Shown: positions 50,610 to 63,400, numbered from the stretch's first letter. The stretch: DNA of 64,000 bases from Halocaridina rubra (GCA_037179515.1 JAXCGZ010003875.1:21001-85000); one strand, 5' to 3'. Notes: generated from the sequence alone by a model not told the origin. Program-made: numbers and translations.

Positions 50610-50983
50610 CACGACACGAGATACACTCCAGGCAACGATGGTTGACCACCCGACTTAAGACTTTCGGTCTCACTCCTTACCCCCCTCCCCTAATGCTCAT
50701 CAACTCAGGGTAAAACGGATACGAAGATACCACCAATTTATTACACTTGCGATATATCGATGGAATTACGCTGATTATTTTTTTTTATACTTAGTTCCAA
50801 TACAAGCGCCAAACTTCCTTAAATAAATTTATACAATAATACAGTGTGAATAATTAATGATCCATAAACAGAAATCATGTAATCTACATGTATAATTTGA
50901 TGGAAAATCGGACCTTATGAAGAATTGGGACCCAACACTTATCAGTGGTTAGGTTAGAATATGAGGTTGGCCTTTATCAACAG

Positions 50984-51136
50984 CGATCAACTGAAGATTG
51001 CAGACCTCAACTTTACCCTAACTACAAAATCAGGGCCTATAAAAATTTCAGCCCCCAATTCTTCACAAGCACCAGGAATCATATCAAATTCACCCACCCA
51101 CCCAGCGCAGGAAACGGGAAGTGTTACTGTATTAAG
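50984..51136 (+). CDS. Candidate plus-strand exon P1, unknown protein
   Basis: Acceptor-like ggcctttatcaacag precedes 50984 and donor-like TTAAG/gttagt follows 51136. The 153-bp segment is open in one frame (DQLKIADLNFTLTTKSGPIK, then a Ser/Pro/Thr-rich part ending TGSVTVL) with phases 2 and 2. I do not recognise the protein. The opposite strand is also open across much of this stretch (SCAGWVGEFDMIPGACEELG), so either strand or neither may be coding. Confidence 0.28.
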
Positions 51137-53402
51137 GTTAGTTCTTTAGCTAGACATATTAAACTCGTTTGCTAAAAGCACTTCCTTCACCCATTGCTAC
51201 TGGTGCTTCTGTTCCCACTGCCGCCGTTGCCTTCATGGTAGCGTCGGCGACGGCTAGTAGTGACGGGGAGCACTGACTTGCTGACTTTGAGAGCTGCACC
51301 AAGGTCATCACACCTTACCTCCAAATACTTTCATCACCTACTTCTTTTCCCTCCTTTTATTATCAGCTTCTCTCGTGCTTTAGTCTACACTCGAACTTCC
51401 ATCCTCAAGGGCTCTTCCACTCCATAAATTGTGGAGCTAGATTGTGAAAGTGCCGGAACCATAACACCCCCTCCCCACACTTCCTCTCCCTTCTTGCTAT
51501 TTCCTCTTCCCAGTGAACTACTGACGGGAAAGGAACCCAATAACCTACCTCCTCTCCTTCGAGGTTTCATTCTCCATTTTTTCATAGTCATGGGCGATTT
51601 TTCCTTTTCACAAGTTTAGACTTCGTTTATTTCGAATCACGCCGTTGCAAATTATACTCTAGAGACAACAATGTGCAAATCTTTCCATTTCCTCCTTTGG
51701 AAACTGCAGAACAAAATGCAAACAAAAACAACCGACCTTCAGGAAATTTAACAAAGATAATGTGGAACAAGACAAGAAAAGAATAATACGTATGCAATAT
51801 TCCTTTTTCTTCAGTGTCGCAAAACCTTCCTAAATCATTTCTCTTATGAAAGATGAAGACATCATTTACACGAAACCATAAAATGAAAGACTACAAATTT
51901 AATTACTTTCAGAATATATGAGATTTATATTTAGGTATATATAATGAAGAGGGTAAGACACTAAAAAAAAAAAACTCACACTTGGCCATCATTTTCATTC
52001 ACAAGTATGAAATAGTATTTTCGTCGTGTTCTTGATACAAATAATAATAATAATAATATAATCAGATATGTCAGCGAGACTAGGTGAGCAATAAAGGAAA
52101 AAAATAAGTAAAGCGGATGAGTAAGTTTGTTCTAACAAATGTGTTTTCTCTCTCCTCTCCTTTTTCCCTGCCCATCGGACCACAAACTGGCATTTCCGTT
52201 AGCCAGCGCGTTTTTCTCCACGTTCTTTCACTTCCTTCGCGGTGGATTTTGCAAGTTGGCGATTTTATTATTATTATTAATATTATTATTAGTAGTATAG
52301 TAGTAGTAGTAGCTGCGATGCGAGTAATAGTAGAAGTAGTATCACTCAAGTTTGGAGTAATTTCTGTATTCTGATATATGCAAATATTGCAATTACTACC
52401 GTTATTAATATTATCATCATCATAATTTTATGATGGTTTGCAACAATAGTTTCACTTGCTTCTAGCAGCAAAGGGAGAAAGAGCGAGATGATTCAGTGCG
52501 GCAGTCTGTCGCTACATACGGTCAATCAAGTTTCTCCCTCGGCAGGAGAGCCATTCTTCTTCTTTTACTCTCTAGTACCACAAAACGCTTTTACTCATAT
52601 TAGTACGTTACACACCACCACAACTTTCACTAAGGAAAGTTCTCACCTGCTCTCCAACATTATAATACACGAAGTTTCCAATCACTCTCTCTCTCTAGAC
52701 AGCCGTCAGCATCTTTTCTCGCAATATACAGTATGTTCTTTTTAGAAAGAACAAAACTTTTAAAACTTTCCATACAAAGTATATCAGGGCGTATATGGAG
52801 ATAGACAGATATAGTGAAAAAAAATCCAATAAAAAACAATAATACAGGATTCAGCCAGCAGCAACAACGAAACAGGTACATGCGGGGCTCTCCACTGCAA
52901 TGGCATGCCAATGGCTGCCACGAATTGTGGTATAACCCCTCCCTATTTATTTCCTCAAACCATACTAACACCAATATCATCACTATCAACATTACCATAA
53001 CTACTATCGCTACAACCACTACTATCACCACTAGCACCTTGACCCACTTGGCCGCTACGTACTACAAGCGACTTTCCCTCCCCCACATGACGGCAATAAC
53101 CCAAGGTTCTTCCCACAATATTATTATTTCCTACTTCAATCTTTTGAATCACCTTCTCCCTCCCCTAAAACCCCCTTCCCTTTATTCAACTACTCTCACC
53201 AACCCTTACCTTCCGTCTTTTTCTTTTCTAATTCATATACGTCTCTCTAAAAACATCTTTTTTTTTTTTTTTTAAATATGGTTGTGATGCCATATGCCCA
53301 TTGTAAGGAGTAGGCTGCGCATATCATATTATAAATTCTCAAACTTACGTCAAGGTTCTGAGTTATTTTCACCTTTTTGTTGAAGTGGGTTTTTTACTGT
53401 CT

Positions 53403-53512
<110 letters not shown>

Positions 53513-53515
53513 TCT

Positions 53516-53562
53516 CAATAACTTTTGGTTCCGTTGTACCAAAATGGGTTATATCGGTCCAA

Positions 53563-53566
<4 letters not shown>
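53516..53566 (+). repeat. 51-bp direct repeat, left copy
   Basis: Starts caataacttttggttccgtt and ends atcggtccaaccat. The same 51 bp, with two mismatches, recurs at 53944-53994. Confidence 0.95.

Positions 53567-53567
<1 letters not shown>

Positions 53568-53655
<88 letters not shown>
53568..53655. repeat. (TA)n microsatellite
   Basis: Sits between the left direct repeat and the LINE fragment. Confidence 0.97.
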
Positions 53656-53658
<3 letters not shown>

Positions 53659-53941
53659 TTGGTTTCTCAGTTACCGGGTTAACTACCCGTCAAGGGGAAG
53701 ATTTATTAGTACGAAGGTCTAAAACTGATATTGGCTCAAGAGATATAAACATTCGTGGACCTCATTTATATAATCAGCTTCCCAGAGAACTAAAAAATGC
53801 TGGTTCAGTGTATACTTTTAAATATAATCTTAAGAAGTTACTCTTAAAGGAAGATTTTACTTGTAAATTTTAATTGTACACCCATATTTGAATACCCAAT
53901 GTATGTTGGAAATAAAGTCTTATTATTATTATTATTATTAT
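53656..53941 (+). mobile_element. 3' end of a non-LTR retrotransposon with (TTA)n tail
   Basis: One frame reads [20 protein letters not shown] then [20 protein letters not shown] and [18 protein letters not shown] and stops near 53871. This is the conserved RT C-terminus of CR1/jockey-like LINEs. AATAAAG at about 53910 and a (TTA)n tail follow. Strongly 5' truncated, intronic in E74, opposite orientation to the gene. Confidence 0.72.
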
Positions 53942-53943
53942 TA

Positions 53944-53994
53944 CAATAACTTTTGGTTCCGTTGTGCCCAAATGGGTTATATCGGTCCAACCAT
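53944..53994 (+). repeat. 51-bp direct repeat, right copy
   Basis: Copy of 53516-53566 right after the (TTA)n tail. The two mismatches are in the middle (gtaccaaaat versus gtgcccaaat). Confidence 0.95.
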
Positions 53995-54689
53995 CCATCC
54001 GTTAATTTTACGTACTTTGGATAAAGAGAATTTACACTACAAAACATAAAAGTAATAAATTCATAAACCGTTAAAAAAAAAAACGCTCAAGAGCGCCAGT
54101 TGACGCCAAGGTGAAAACGCCAGTGAGTAACACGACGAGAATTAATAGCCAAAACAAAAATAACTGCTGAAGTGTACATACAAGGAAGCTGTCATATGGC
54201 GCGTTATTTCCACCCCGTTGGCGGACAAAAGTGAAAACAAAAAACATTAGCCAACGCGTGCGCTCACTCGGAGTGTTCAACTTTTTCTAATAGTGACTGA
54301 AATTCCTTTGAGAGATATTTTCTCTTTTTCCTAGAAGGAAATCAGAAGCAAGAGATTCACTGCTACCTAAAAGTCTCGTCTTCCCTCTCTTCTTTTTTTA
54401 AGTAACTTTCTCTGGCGCATGTTGCCCGTCATAATTTTTAAAAGTAATAATAAAGAAGACGTTGATTTGTGTCGATCTCTCTCGAGCAAGAGGATTTAAC
54501 AGAAAGTTTTCTCACGTGTTATGTCTGATGCGGAAACTTTTGTTTTCGAAAGTTTTAAGGTAGCATTAATTAATTAATAGAACAAAAGTAATAATAATTA
54601 TAATAATAATAACTATTATTATTATATTAGTGATATGGCAATCAAATGATGTTGCTAAAATGAGTGACATTTGGTTTTACCGTGCTCTT

Positions 54690-54693
<4 letters not shown>

Positions 54694-54772
<79 letters not shown>
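54694..54772. repeat. (TA)n microsatellite
   Basis: Pure TA, about 80 bp. A (TAA)n/(TTA)n pair follows at 54840-54890, just before exon C. Confidence 0.97.
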
Positions 54773-54774
<2 letters not shown>

Positions 54775-54838
54775 CTGAAATAATATAACCATTTCAATGG
54801 TACTGCTACTCAATAAAAATATACTTATGACAAAATAC

Positions 54839-54872
<34 letters not shown>

Positions 54873-54919
54873 TTTTATTATTATTATTAGTAGTAGTAGT
54901 AGTAGCATACGATCGTTAC

Positions 54920-55069
54920 CTTGAGGTCTTGGAAATGTGGGGGTAAGTGGCGGCTGTGAAGACGATCGCATGTGGAGTTGTTGTGGAGAGTACGTGGGGT
55001 GGAAGGACGGTAGAGGACCACCGGCTTCTGCGCCTGATGAAGGGGAATCGGGGGTCCGAGAACCACAGA
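54920..55069 (-). CDS. Eip74EF: E74 exon C: Pro/Ser-rich segment
   Basis: 150 bp, acceptor ttaacttgcag, donor CTCAAG/gtaacg. In the frame joining exons B and D it reads CGSRTPDSPSSGAEAGGPLP, SFHPTYSPQQLHMRSSSQPP and LTPTFPRPQ. Disordered, with SP/TP sites. The other two frames are open too, but only this one connects in phase with both neighbours. Phase 1 at both ends. Confidence 0.9.
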
Positions 55070-56894
55070 CTGCAAGTTAAATAAATCAAAATAAACTTTC
55101 TTTGCAATTTTCACTGGTTAGTGACACGTCAGATAGGCAAATACAAGTTGATATATAAATTTGCTTAACAAAGTACACTAACAATACATTAGAGAACCAA
55201 CTTCTGAAATGATTTTGAAATATACCAAATCATTCAAAAATTCCTTATTTAGCTGAAAAATGGTTACAAATTTCAAAAGCACTTTACAAAACTATTAATG
55301 GCAAAACCTGGACGCATTTTCGAAACAAGTTAGGGATACCAAATGTGGAACTGCATTACAAATAGAGATAAACTACAAGAATATATTAATATTGAATGTT
55401 ATTCGAACGGATATTCCAGGAAAAAAAATATATAAATAAAATCATATGATTATAAATATTGTTCTTATGTCCTTTTTAACTAATTACAGTAAAATATTTG
55501 CAATGACTGTTATTCGAACTGTCTTTTAAAATGCAATAAAATAAAATGGTGTTAATTGTTGTTCATAAGACGCATCCTTTCATTACTGTCTCTTATTTAC
55601 GCCTTTTCTCCGCTTTTGTCCTGGACACAAATTCCTCCCAAAGTTGTTTTGGTGTTTATCGTTTACAACGCGTCCATTTCCTCGTGTCAACTTTCTCTCC
55701 CAAAATAAACTCTTATTACTCTTTCCCCTCAAGGCAGATGACCTGACCTACGATGACCTCCGGATGAGAAAGGCCGAGCAGGTGTTTTCTTCAAGTGACC
55801 CACCCATCAAGATGTACGGGGGCAAGACACAAAAAATAATCGTATTTCAATTACGAGGAATAAAATCTAAGTCTGTTATAATTAACTCAAGAGAACTTAG
55901 CACGTAACTTTCTGTCTTATATATTCACTTTCGCTACACACATTTTCTCTTCCAATTTGAAATTTTGTTTAATTCATTGCTAACTATAGCTATTCATTCC
56001 ATTTGCATGTCGATTATTCGATAAAATTTCCTTCGTTCCTTCTTTCCCAGTTGTTATCTCACGCAATTTACACAAATCCTGTACACTGGACACTAACTAC
56101 CGGCATTTTTTCCCCCCTACGTTGTCTAGACGAATTTCTCTCATCGTGGTCTTCCTGATTTTCATCTCTACCCATTTTCATAAATCTCGTGTTTGCACAA
56201 CTCTATTATACCTCTTTTGCTATTTATACCTTCTGTAGGTGGTCAAATATTTATTAACATCTTTCGCGTTTTTTTTTTCCGGCCTTTATTCCTTTTCCGC
56301 TAACCCTAACTACACCGGTTTCCCCCCTCAAAAGGCGTGGGAAAGGATGCGTGTGTCAAAAGGCGAGTAACTTGATACTAGTCTAAAATAGAGGGTTTAT
56401 TACAGTGCTTCTGTCCACCAAAGCATTAGTAAGTAATCCTATTCTCAAGGATTCCACCGGGATCTACGAAGACGGAGGTCCTAAATTGAAGTAAAATTGT
56501 TCATCCGTTTCATTTTTATTTTCATGTTGAGATATATTACTGATTTTTTTTTTACTTTACCATACGGGTTAAGGTTAGTTTCGAGTGTTTAAAATCTAAG
56601 CGTTTAATTTCATAAGTCAACTGCCAATTTTTTGTAAAAAATTAATACCTTGATTTAACAAGGTATGCGTTCAATAATCAATCTATGCAACGCATCTTGA
56701 TATTAAATAGTGCATCTACTTCTGTTTTACACAACTCTGATCAGAAAAAAACTTGCTAAATAATGAATAATAAAATATTAATATCAAAGTTTTTAACCTA
56801 CGAAAACACAAAACTATAAACAAACAGATAAAAAGGTTATTAATGATATATTAAATACTCTGATCTGTCGATAATTCAATGGTTGCTTGCTTAC
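55070..56894 (-). other. Eip74EF: E74 intron B-C (1.8 kb)
   Basis: AT-rich with nothing recognised except the plus-strand coding-like patch at 55734-55826. Confidence 0.7.
55734..55826 (+). CDS. Candidate plus-strand exon P2, unknown protein
   Basis: After a pyrimidine-rich ttactctttcccctcaag, the frame reads ADDLTYDDLRMRKAEQVFSS then SDPPIKMYGG with G/C-rich third positions, unlike the AT-rich surroundings. After GGGGGCAAG the composition drops back to AT-rich. The 3' border is unclear: no GT donor fits, though GGG/GCAAGA could be a GC-type donor. Unknown protein. It may be an exon of an antisense gene or a captured coding fragment. Confidence 0.3.
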
Positions 56895-57002
56895 TTGTGA
56901 GATGAAGTCTTGTTTTGGATTCGTCATTACTAGTGTGGCCACTAGAGGAGTCGACATCAGACACCCCTGAATCAGCCGGGGACGGGGGCAGAGACCCACC
57001 TA
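56895..57002 (-). CDS. Eip74EF: E74 exon [19 protein letters not shown] motif
   Basis: 108 bp, acceptor atctttccag, donor TCACAA/gtaagc. Reads [20 protein letters not shown] then [15 protein letters not shown]. The [16 protein letters not shown] block is conserved in insect E74 isoforms and is a good family marker; its Ser-rich acidic makeup suggests a phospho-regulated or activation segment. Phase 1 at both ends. Confidence 0.95.
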
Positions 57003-57018
57003 CTGGAAAGATAACAAA

Positions 57019-57168
<150 letters not shown>

Positions 57169-57472
57169 CATGAACGATAAAAATATGATAAGTACATCAT
57201 TCATTTCTTATAAAGAAAGATTAAGATACACAATATATTAAAAAATCTTATAAAGAGAGAGACGTCCAACTTCATCTTTTATAAAGGGAGACACGTCTAC
57301 CCCCCCCCCCTCTTTTTTAATATAAGGTCTTATTCCGCAGAAGTTAAGTATAAAAAGAAATTGGCAATATGGGGTTCATAATAATATCCCGCCCCATTTT
57401 CGCCATTCAATCGAATGATTCCTACTACGAAATCCAGGGACTCTGAGGGTAGCATTCTTACTTCTCTCTCTC

Positions 57473-57473
<1 letters not shown>

Positions 57474-57564
<91 letters not shown>
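57474..57564. repeat. (TA)n microsatellite
   Basis: About 90 bp of TA preceded by a short (TC)n. Confidence 0.97.
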
Positions 57565-57566
<2 letters not shown>

Positions 57567-59099
57567 CTGATATATTCAACACAACTTTCTAAATACGATA
57601 AAATGACGCTGACTTCAACAAACAGCAGTCAATCGGAAGCTTACAGAAGTAAAGCTCGGTTTCGTTGACCTGTGTCAGATTTTCTACTTCCTCCAAGTAG
57701 ATAATCTGGTTTTATGGAATGCATTATATATCACTGGGTCGTTTAAATATATTGTTGTATCGAATATACTGAAGGACTATAACACTCAACTGGTATTTAC
57801 AGTCTCCCCAATGTCCGTTTTATCTCTTACTCTTTTTTAAAGCTTAATATAAGTATTACCACTCAGACAAACAACAAAATAGACAACTCACAGCTAAAAA
57901 TACAGGAGGTGAATGAAATTATATAAGTAGATGGTTTTGAAATGATTATTTCTCCAGAGAGAAAAGTGACACTTAAGGTCACTACCCAAGGGGCTTTGTC
58001 ACTCAAAGACGTGACTGTGAGCAGGAAAACAAGGAAGATCTTGTGACTTCAGAATTCTGAATTATTCACGTCTCTTAAATGGTGTTATATTCTAGAGATA
58101 TCGTCGTCTCTATTTTGTGACGAGACTTGAAATTTACAAGCAAATATATTTTGGCCACGTTGGTGAATATTGTCGCTAAATACGAAAAATCTTGAAACAG
58201 AAAACTCCTTTTAAGGATTCCTTGAACAATAAGTTATATGAAAGCCTGAAGAGCATCGGAAAAAGAAAGACGAGATTAAGGCCGATGTGCACTCTTACGT
58301 TCCCTCAATCCCGAAAGTTATTATTTTTTTTATCCATCTTCCCATCTTACTTCGCAATTTTAGTTCCATTCTTAAAAAAATAATAACCAGTGAAAATTTT
58401 CCTTTCCTTTATTTTCCTTTCTCGTTCTTCTTCGCTTTCTGCGTGCGGAGACGCAGTGCGGAGAACGCGTCTGTAAGCGACAGGGTCAGGGTCGTTTAAT
58501 AAAATCTTCGGATGGAGGAGAGAGAGAAAAAGAATGAGAGAGAGAAACGAGGAGCGCTAGCTCATTTGGGGTCTTTTCGGTACAGAGGGTACAAAACGAG
58601 GTCAAACGGGTGATCTCGCCAATGGGAAAAGGACAAGGGAAGGATGCTGAGGAAACGCAAACACAAACAGGGAGAACGACCGAGGGAGAAAAAAAAAAAG
58701 GAAAGGAAGAGAGACAGAAGGGTTAAGGGATAAACAGGCTCTTTCTTATAAGAACACTTAATAAGGATTACAAACCAACAATAAATACGTCAATCCCCCT
58801 TGTAATAAAAGGGTCATCGCCCTAAATCGCCCGTCTTAGACACAGAGCGAGCAAGCTATAAATAAAACCTGATAAAATGCTCCAACCAACAGATAAGTCA
58901 ACAAGCAAAATGATAATCAGAATTATTGTGGAAAACGGAAGTATGAAAGGTTAACTCTTCCAGTGGGGCAAAGGGCCATAAAGATAAGGAAAAAATAAGC
59001 CTCTTTTTTTTTATTCTAGTATGTAAGGAAACTTATGCGATAATGCCAAGTGCGACGTGCCACGTTGGAGTGAAAGCGGCCTTATGCGAGCTTTATGTT

Positions 59100-59330
59100 A
59101 GATAGTCTGCACCTATTGTTCCGGTTTTACGTCCCGGACTCTCTTTTCTACCAAGGGCTAGGACGGTTGCCTTCTTGCGAAAGACTTGCTTTGGCAGATG
59201 TAATCGTTACCCTGAGTGATTGCCCTCGCTAACCTCAGACCGTGACGGGGCGCGAACCCTCGACCTGACGCCTCAGAGTCGCGGACGCTACAGCCTGAGC
59301 CACGGTGACTACAGATAGTCTGCACCTATT
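59100..59330 (-). mobile_element. tRNA-derived SINE with perfect 18-bp target duplication
   Basis: agatagtctgcacctatt stands at 59100-59117 and again at 59313-59330. Between them, on the minus strand, the body begins with a tRNA-like head: A-box GTGGCTCAGGCTGTAGCG, an anticodon-arm-like middle, and B-box GAGGGTTCGCGCCCCGTC. A roughly 110-bp tail region ending gggacgtaaaaccggaac follows. The perfect duplication shows a fairly young insertion by LINE machinery. Same strand as E74. Confidence 0.9.
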
Positions 59331-59559
59331 ATGACAAAAATATACAATATACTGAGTAAAATTATAACTGAAAAGTGAATATTGATTGATGAATGACTAA
59401 ATTGTTCCAGTTTTATAAATAGACTGCCCTGGAAGTGCGCATATAAGATACGTCACAAGAAATGCATTCTAGGTATAATCCTGAGGTCCAAGAGGACTGA
59501 CTCTCTCTCTCTCTCTTTCTCTTTTTTTTGGAGTGCCGCCCACGAAAAGACGCTACTAG

Positions 59560-59880
59560 GCCGCCTACGAGAGGAAGTCAAGATGGGGGGGGGGAGGAAT
59601 GAAGGAGAGGGAGGAAGAAAGTAAGAGTAAGAGGCGGAGTGGGTGGGGAAGCTGCAGTTGGCATTGGCGGGGCCAGAGGGAGAGCCTGGACAGGGCCGCC
59701 CACGCATAACCTTCACTCCAGCAGCAGCGGCAGGAGCCGAAGGATCCTATGCGCGTCTTTAAAAAGTGCGTCACAACCCGCCAGTGACGTAACTGCCGCT
59801 ATTTTCGTGCGGATCAATAGGTAACTTTGCGATCATGGCGGCACTGCGCGTCCTATTCTCTTCTCCGGGTTCAGCTTCGT
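59560..59880. promoter_or_regulatory. GC-rich promoter-like stretch in E74 intron A-B
   Basis: The most CpG-rich stretch in an AT-rich window. It includes CRE-like TGACGTAA (59785-59792), gcgtcttt/taaaaa blocks, repeated ccgccc and an ATGGCGGCACTGCGCG with a favourable start context (59835). It could be an alternative E74 promoter (as for E74A in insects) or belong to a plus-strand transcript. No first exon is proved. Confidence 0.35.
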
Positions 59881-60435
59881 ATTTCCCCCATGACCTCTTT
59901 TTAAAAACCAGGTTCAAGCTAAGGTTATATTGAAACCTATACGTTTACTCGAATATCAATTGAACGTATGATATCCGTAAATATATTACAGATGAGCTTT
60001 ATTGGCGCCTAGAACCTAAACGAGCGATCGAGTCTTCGAATCTCGACAACGGTTTAGGACAATCGTACCCTTGACAATCCAGGCCGTTCAATGACGTCAT
60101 ACCTTAAGTTGCCGCATGTCCCATGTTGCTCGCGAGGACATTACAACGTTCTCGAAAACGGATCGGCTTGAATAATAACATTAGTATTAATAATGCTCTA
60201 AGCATCAAAGGTTGTCTACCTTCTGTACTTGTGAAATAATTTCATTACAAAGATGTTAAAATTGGAATATCTTAAATTATTAGGTATATATTTATAATAC
60301 TTAAAGCATCAAAAGCTGACCCAATACTACAAACAGACGCTTCCTACCTTTGGCCCAAGAACAAAAATAACTACATCACGTCAAAAGCAACACGTCATAT
60401 TCGATATTATATCAATATTTTGATTGCTTAAGGGT

Positions 60436-60538
<103 letters not shown>

Positions 60539-60622
60539 GCAACAAAAGTCTGGAAAATAAACGAGGCGTAGGAGGAGGTTATAGATTAAACTTCGAAAAG
60601 CAAGACGTGTAAGAAACTAATA

Positions 60623-60624
<2 letters not shown>

Positions 60625-60668
<44 letters not shown>

Positions 60669-60740
60669 CATCATTATTATCATTACTATTATTATTAATT
60701 ATTATCAATATTATTATTATTATTATTATAATTATCATAG
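60625..60740. repeat. (ATT)n-rich tract
   Basis: Interrupted ATT/TTA repeats with ATC variants. Confidence 0.9.
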
Positions 60741-60924
60741 TTATGTGCAGGCATTCAAACAATACTAATAAAGTAATAATAATAATAAATTACAATATAA
60801 GCATTATCATCACCATTATCATTTCTTGCCAGGTTTTATTCCCGATAAGTAGAAAACAAAATATTCGGAATAATAAAATACGTATTTGCCCTGCATTGTA
60901 ATCATCATTATTACTATTATCATT

Positions 60925-61110
60925 AACGGTCTGAGGGAGGGGGTAGAATACTTCCTTCGTGGTTCCCTGCGTGTCGTAAAAGTCGACTACGTGGGGCGGA
61001 GCGGAGGGATTGGGAATCACCTTTTCTTTATTTTTTTATCCTACAAATGGCCAAGAAATGCGGGGGGATTCTGGCAGGAGAGTTCCAGCCAGAACCCTAG
61101 TAATTGAGAC
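60925..61110 (+). mobile_element. Probable degenerate dispersed repeat
   Basis: gtagaatacttccttcgtgg, then ccctgcgtgtcgtaaaagtc, resembles a dispersed repeat that I recall from crab and shrimp genomic sequences (form: gtgtcgtaaaaggcgactaa). This rests on memory and has no internal proof such as target duplications. Confidence 0.3.
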
Positions 61111-61692
61111 TGACTGTGCGTAGTTGTGGCGTAGTTAAGGTATGTGTAGATCGTGGTGAATGAGTGTTTTCTGGCTCGCCCACCCCCCTGATAAGGGGGA
61201 ATGGGGCCATATATGTATGCATGTGTATGTATTATTGTTAACCCCCAATACAGTGCTAAATTAACATCAACGGTTAGCCGTTATCAGTTAAAAAAATGTT
61301 GTTTACAGATTGTATCCTTCACCAAATCTAGCATTAAGTGCATTTTAAGATAACCTTCAGGATTATATATTTATCTCGGTAACCTTCATTTGAGTAATCA
61401 GCGGTATTGTTATCGACTCGGTTACCTTCGCTATTGCTTTCCTTGTTTTGTCACACAAATAACAAGGATTAGCTTTGAATGGATCAAGTTTACACATTCA
61501 GGTAAGAATACATGAATGCTGAAGAATGAAAACAATCTCTCTCTCTACTACGACAAGATCATAATGAACTTCACTAAAATTTTATTAAATGCTATTTTTA
61601 TTCATTAGGCGGAAAAAGAATAAGTTACTGATAGACTAAGAACCGAATGATTATTATTCTCGTTGCTTAGATAATGTGCAAGTTTTACTTAC

Positions 61693-61983
61693 CGGAAGTG
61701 TTTGGATGTGACGTGGAATAGGCGGTTCTATGTCCAGCGTGGGCGGCCGGGTGGGGTTGGTAGGCCTGAAGGCCACTGGAGTAAGGACCATGGTTAGCGT
61801 TGTGGTTGGCATTCTGCAAACTGGGCATCAGCTGACCTGATGAAAGCAAATCCTGAAGGAGTTGCTCCCTTGATCTACCCCCGTTGGAGGGGAGGTGGTG
61901 GTGGTGATGGAGGTGGTGAAGATGATGGTGGTGCATGACATCGCCATGGTGTCCACCAACGACTCGGGCACCATCGGTGTCCA
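61693..61983 (-). CDS. Eip74EF: E74 exon A: His-rich segment
   Basis: 291 bp, acceptor tttcatttacag, donor CTTCCG/gtaagt. Reads DTDGARVVGGHHGDVMHHHH, LHHLHHHHHLPSNGG, then RSREQLLQDLLSSGQLMPSL and a His/Tyr/Pro-rich end. The His tract fits the His/Gln-rich stretches common in insect E74. The REQLLQDLLSSG part may form a short amphipathic helix. Phase 1 at both ends; the upstream exon was not found in the window. Confidence 0.9.
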
Positions 61984-62712
61984 CTGTAAATGAAAAACAA
62001 AATAATTAAACAAACACACTAATAAACTAATAGTATGTACAAGCACCCTAGCAATACTGGTAGTTATAAGTACTCATATACATTACATACATTTATAGAT
62101 ACGTACATACGCATATACATTCCTGTACATTCCTACATGCATAGATACGTACATAGCCACAAATATACATACAAATCCACATCACCTTCAATAGTTGTCT
62201 ATATGACATAACCCTGAACAAGTTCAAAACGTCTAGATGTTATCACTGCCACTTTAAAGATAAGTATTACACAATACCTTTAGTTATCACATAATATAAA
62301 CACAGATAGAGAGCCTAGGAGCGCTGACCCACATAGATTAAAAAAAAAAAAAAAAAGATAATGAAATCGGATTGTATATCGTCGTAAAAAATGCTAAATG
62401 AGAGAGCGCCCACGAACGTTCGCAAACTCAAACGGATTATTACTTGATATTTCGCAGTTAATATAAATTGTTTATCCTCAATCGTTTTTGTTTCCGCCAG
62501 AAAGCCCAAAGGAATTTATGAAGGAAACGAGAAAAAGAGACTTTCACTGCCAGAGTCAAGTCATTTCCAAGAATTGTATTATGTATAATGTATTATGGAA
62601 ATTCGCATACATAAAAAATGAATAAATAAGTAAAACAAAAAAAGATAAGTAATAAATAAGTAGAGAATAAGGAAATACAGCTGAAGCAGAGGAGGATGGT
62701 CAATCTGCATCA

Positions 62713-62728
62713 TGGCCTCTTTTGACCT
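62713..62728. promoter_or_regulatory. DR4-like nuclear receptor site
   Basis: On the minus strand AGGTCA aaag AGGCCA is a direct repeat of receptor half-sites spaced by four bases. EcR/USP can bind DR4 besides the classic palindrome, so it is of interest next to an ecdysone-induced gene. Only sequence resemblance supports it. Confidence 0.25.
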
Positions 62729-62796
62729 CGCTGCAGCAAGGAAAGCGTGACGTATACCCACCTCTTCACAAGGTCACTTTGGCATTATAATAGAGA

Positions 62797-62956
<160 letters not shown>

Positions 62957-63397
62957 AAAATGAATATGAAATGTGTAGATAAGTTTTACGTATTTAAAAA
63001 CAAATTAAATGCAATGAAATAGTTCCATGTTTCATGTGGCTTGGCTCCTATGATGTAAAATGTACTGATCGAATACACACAAACATGTGATTACATTTCA
63101 GCGTCAGGATTTTTAGTTCAAACTTTGAAAAGCAATGCCTTGAACTCATTATTTTCAAATAGTTGTATCTTTAATAATAGTAAAATAAAGAGTGAGCTTC
63201 AAGTACCACAGTGAAGTCGTGCGCGTTACATGGGAGGGGAAAGGAAATCAACCAGCTGATTGGGAAGAAATGGGTATCATAAATATTCTTTCAGGCAAGG
63301 CTTTTTCCTCATAATAAAGATGGTTAATGTTATGATTGAATAAGGTGCAATATTCTCACATACTTAAAGGTGGATATGTATGCATGTGTGTGCGTGC

Positions 63398-63400
<3 letters not shown>

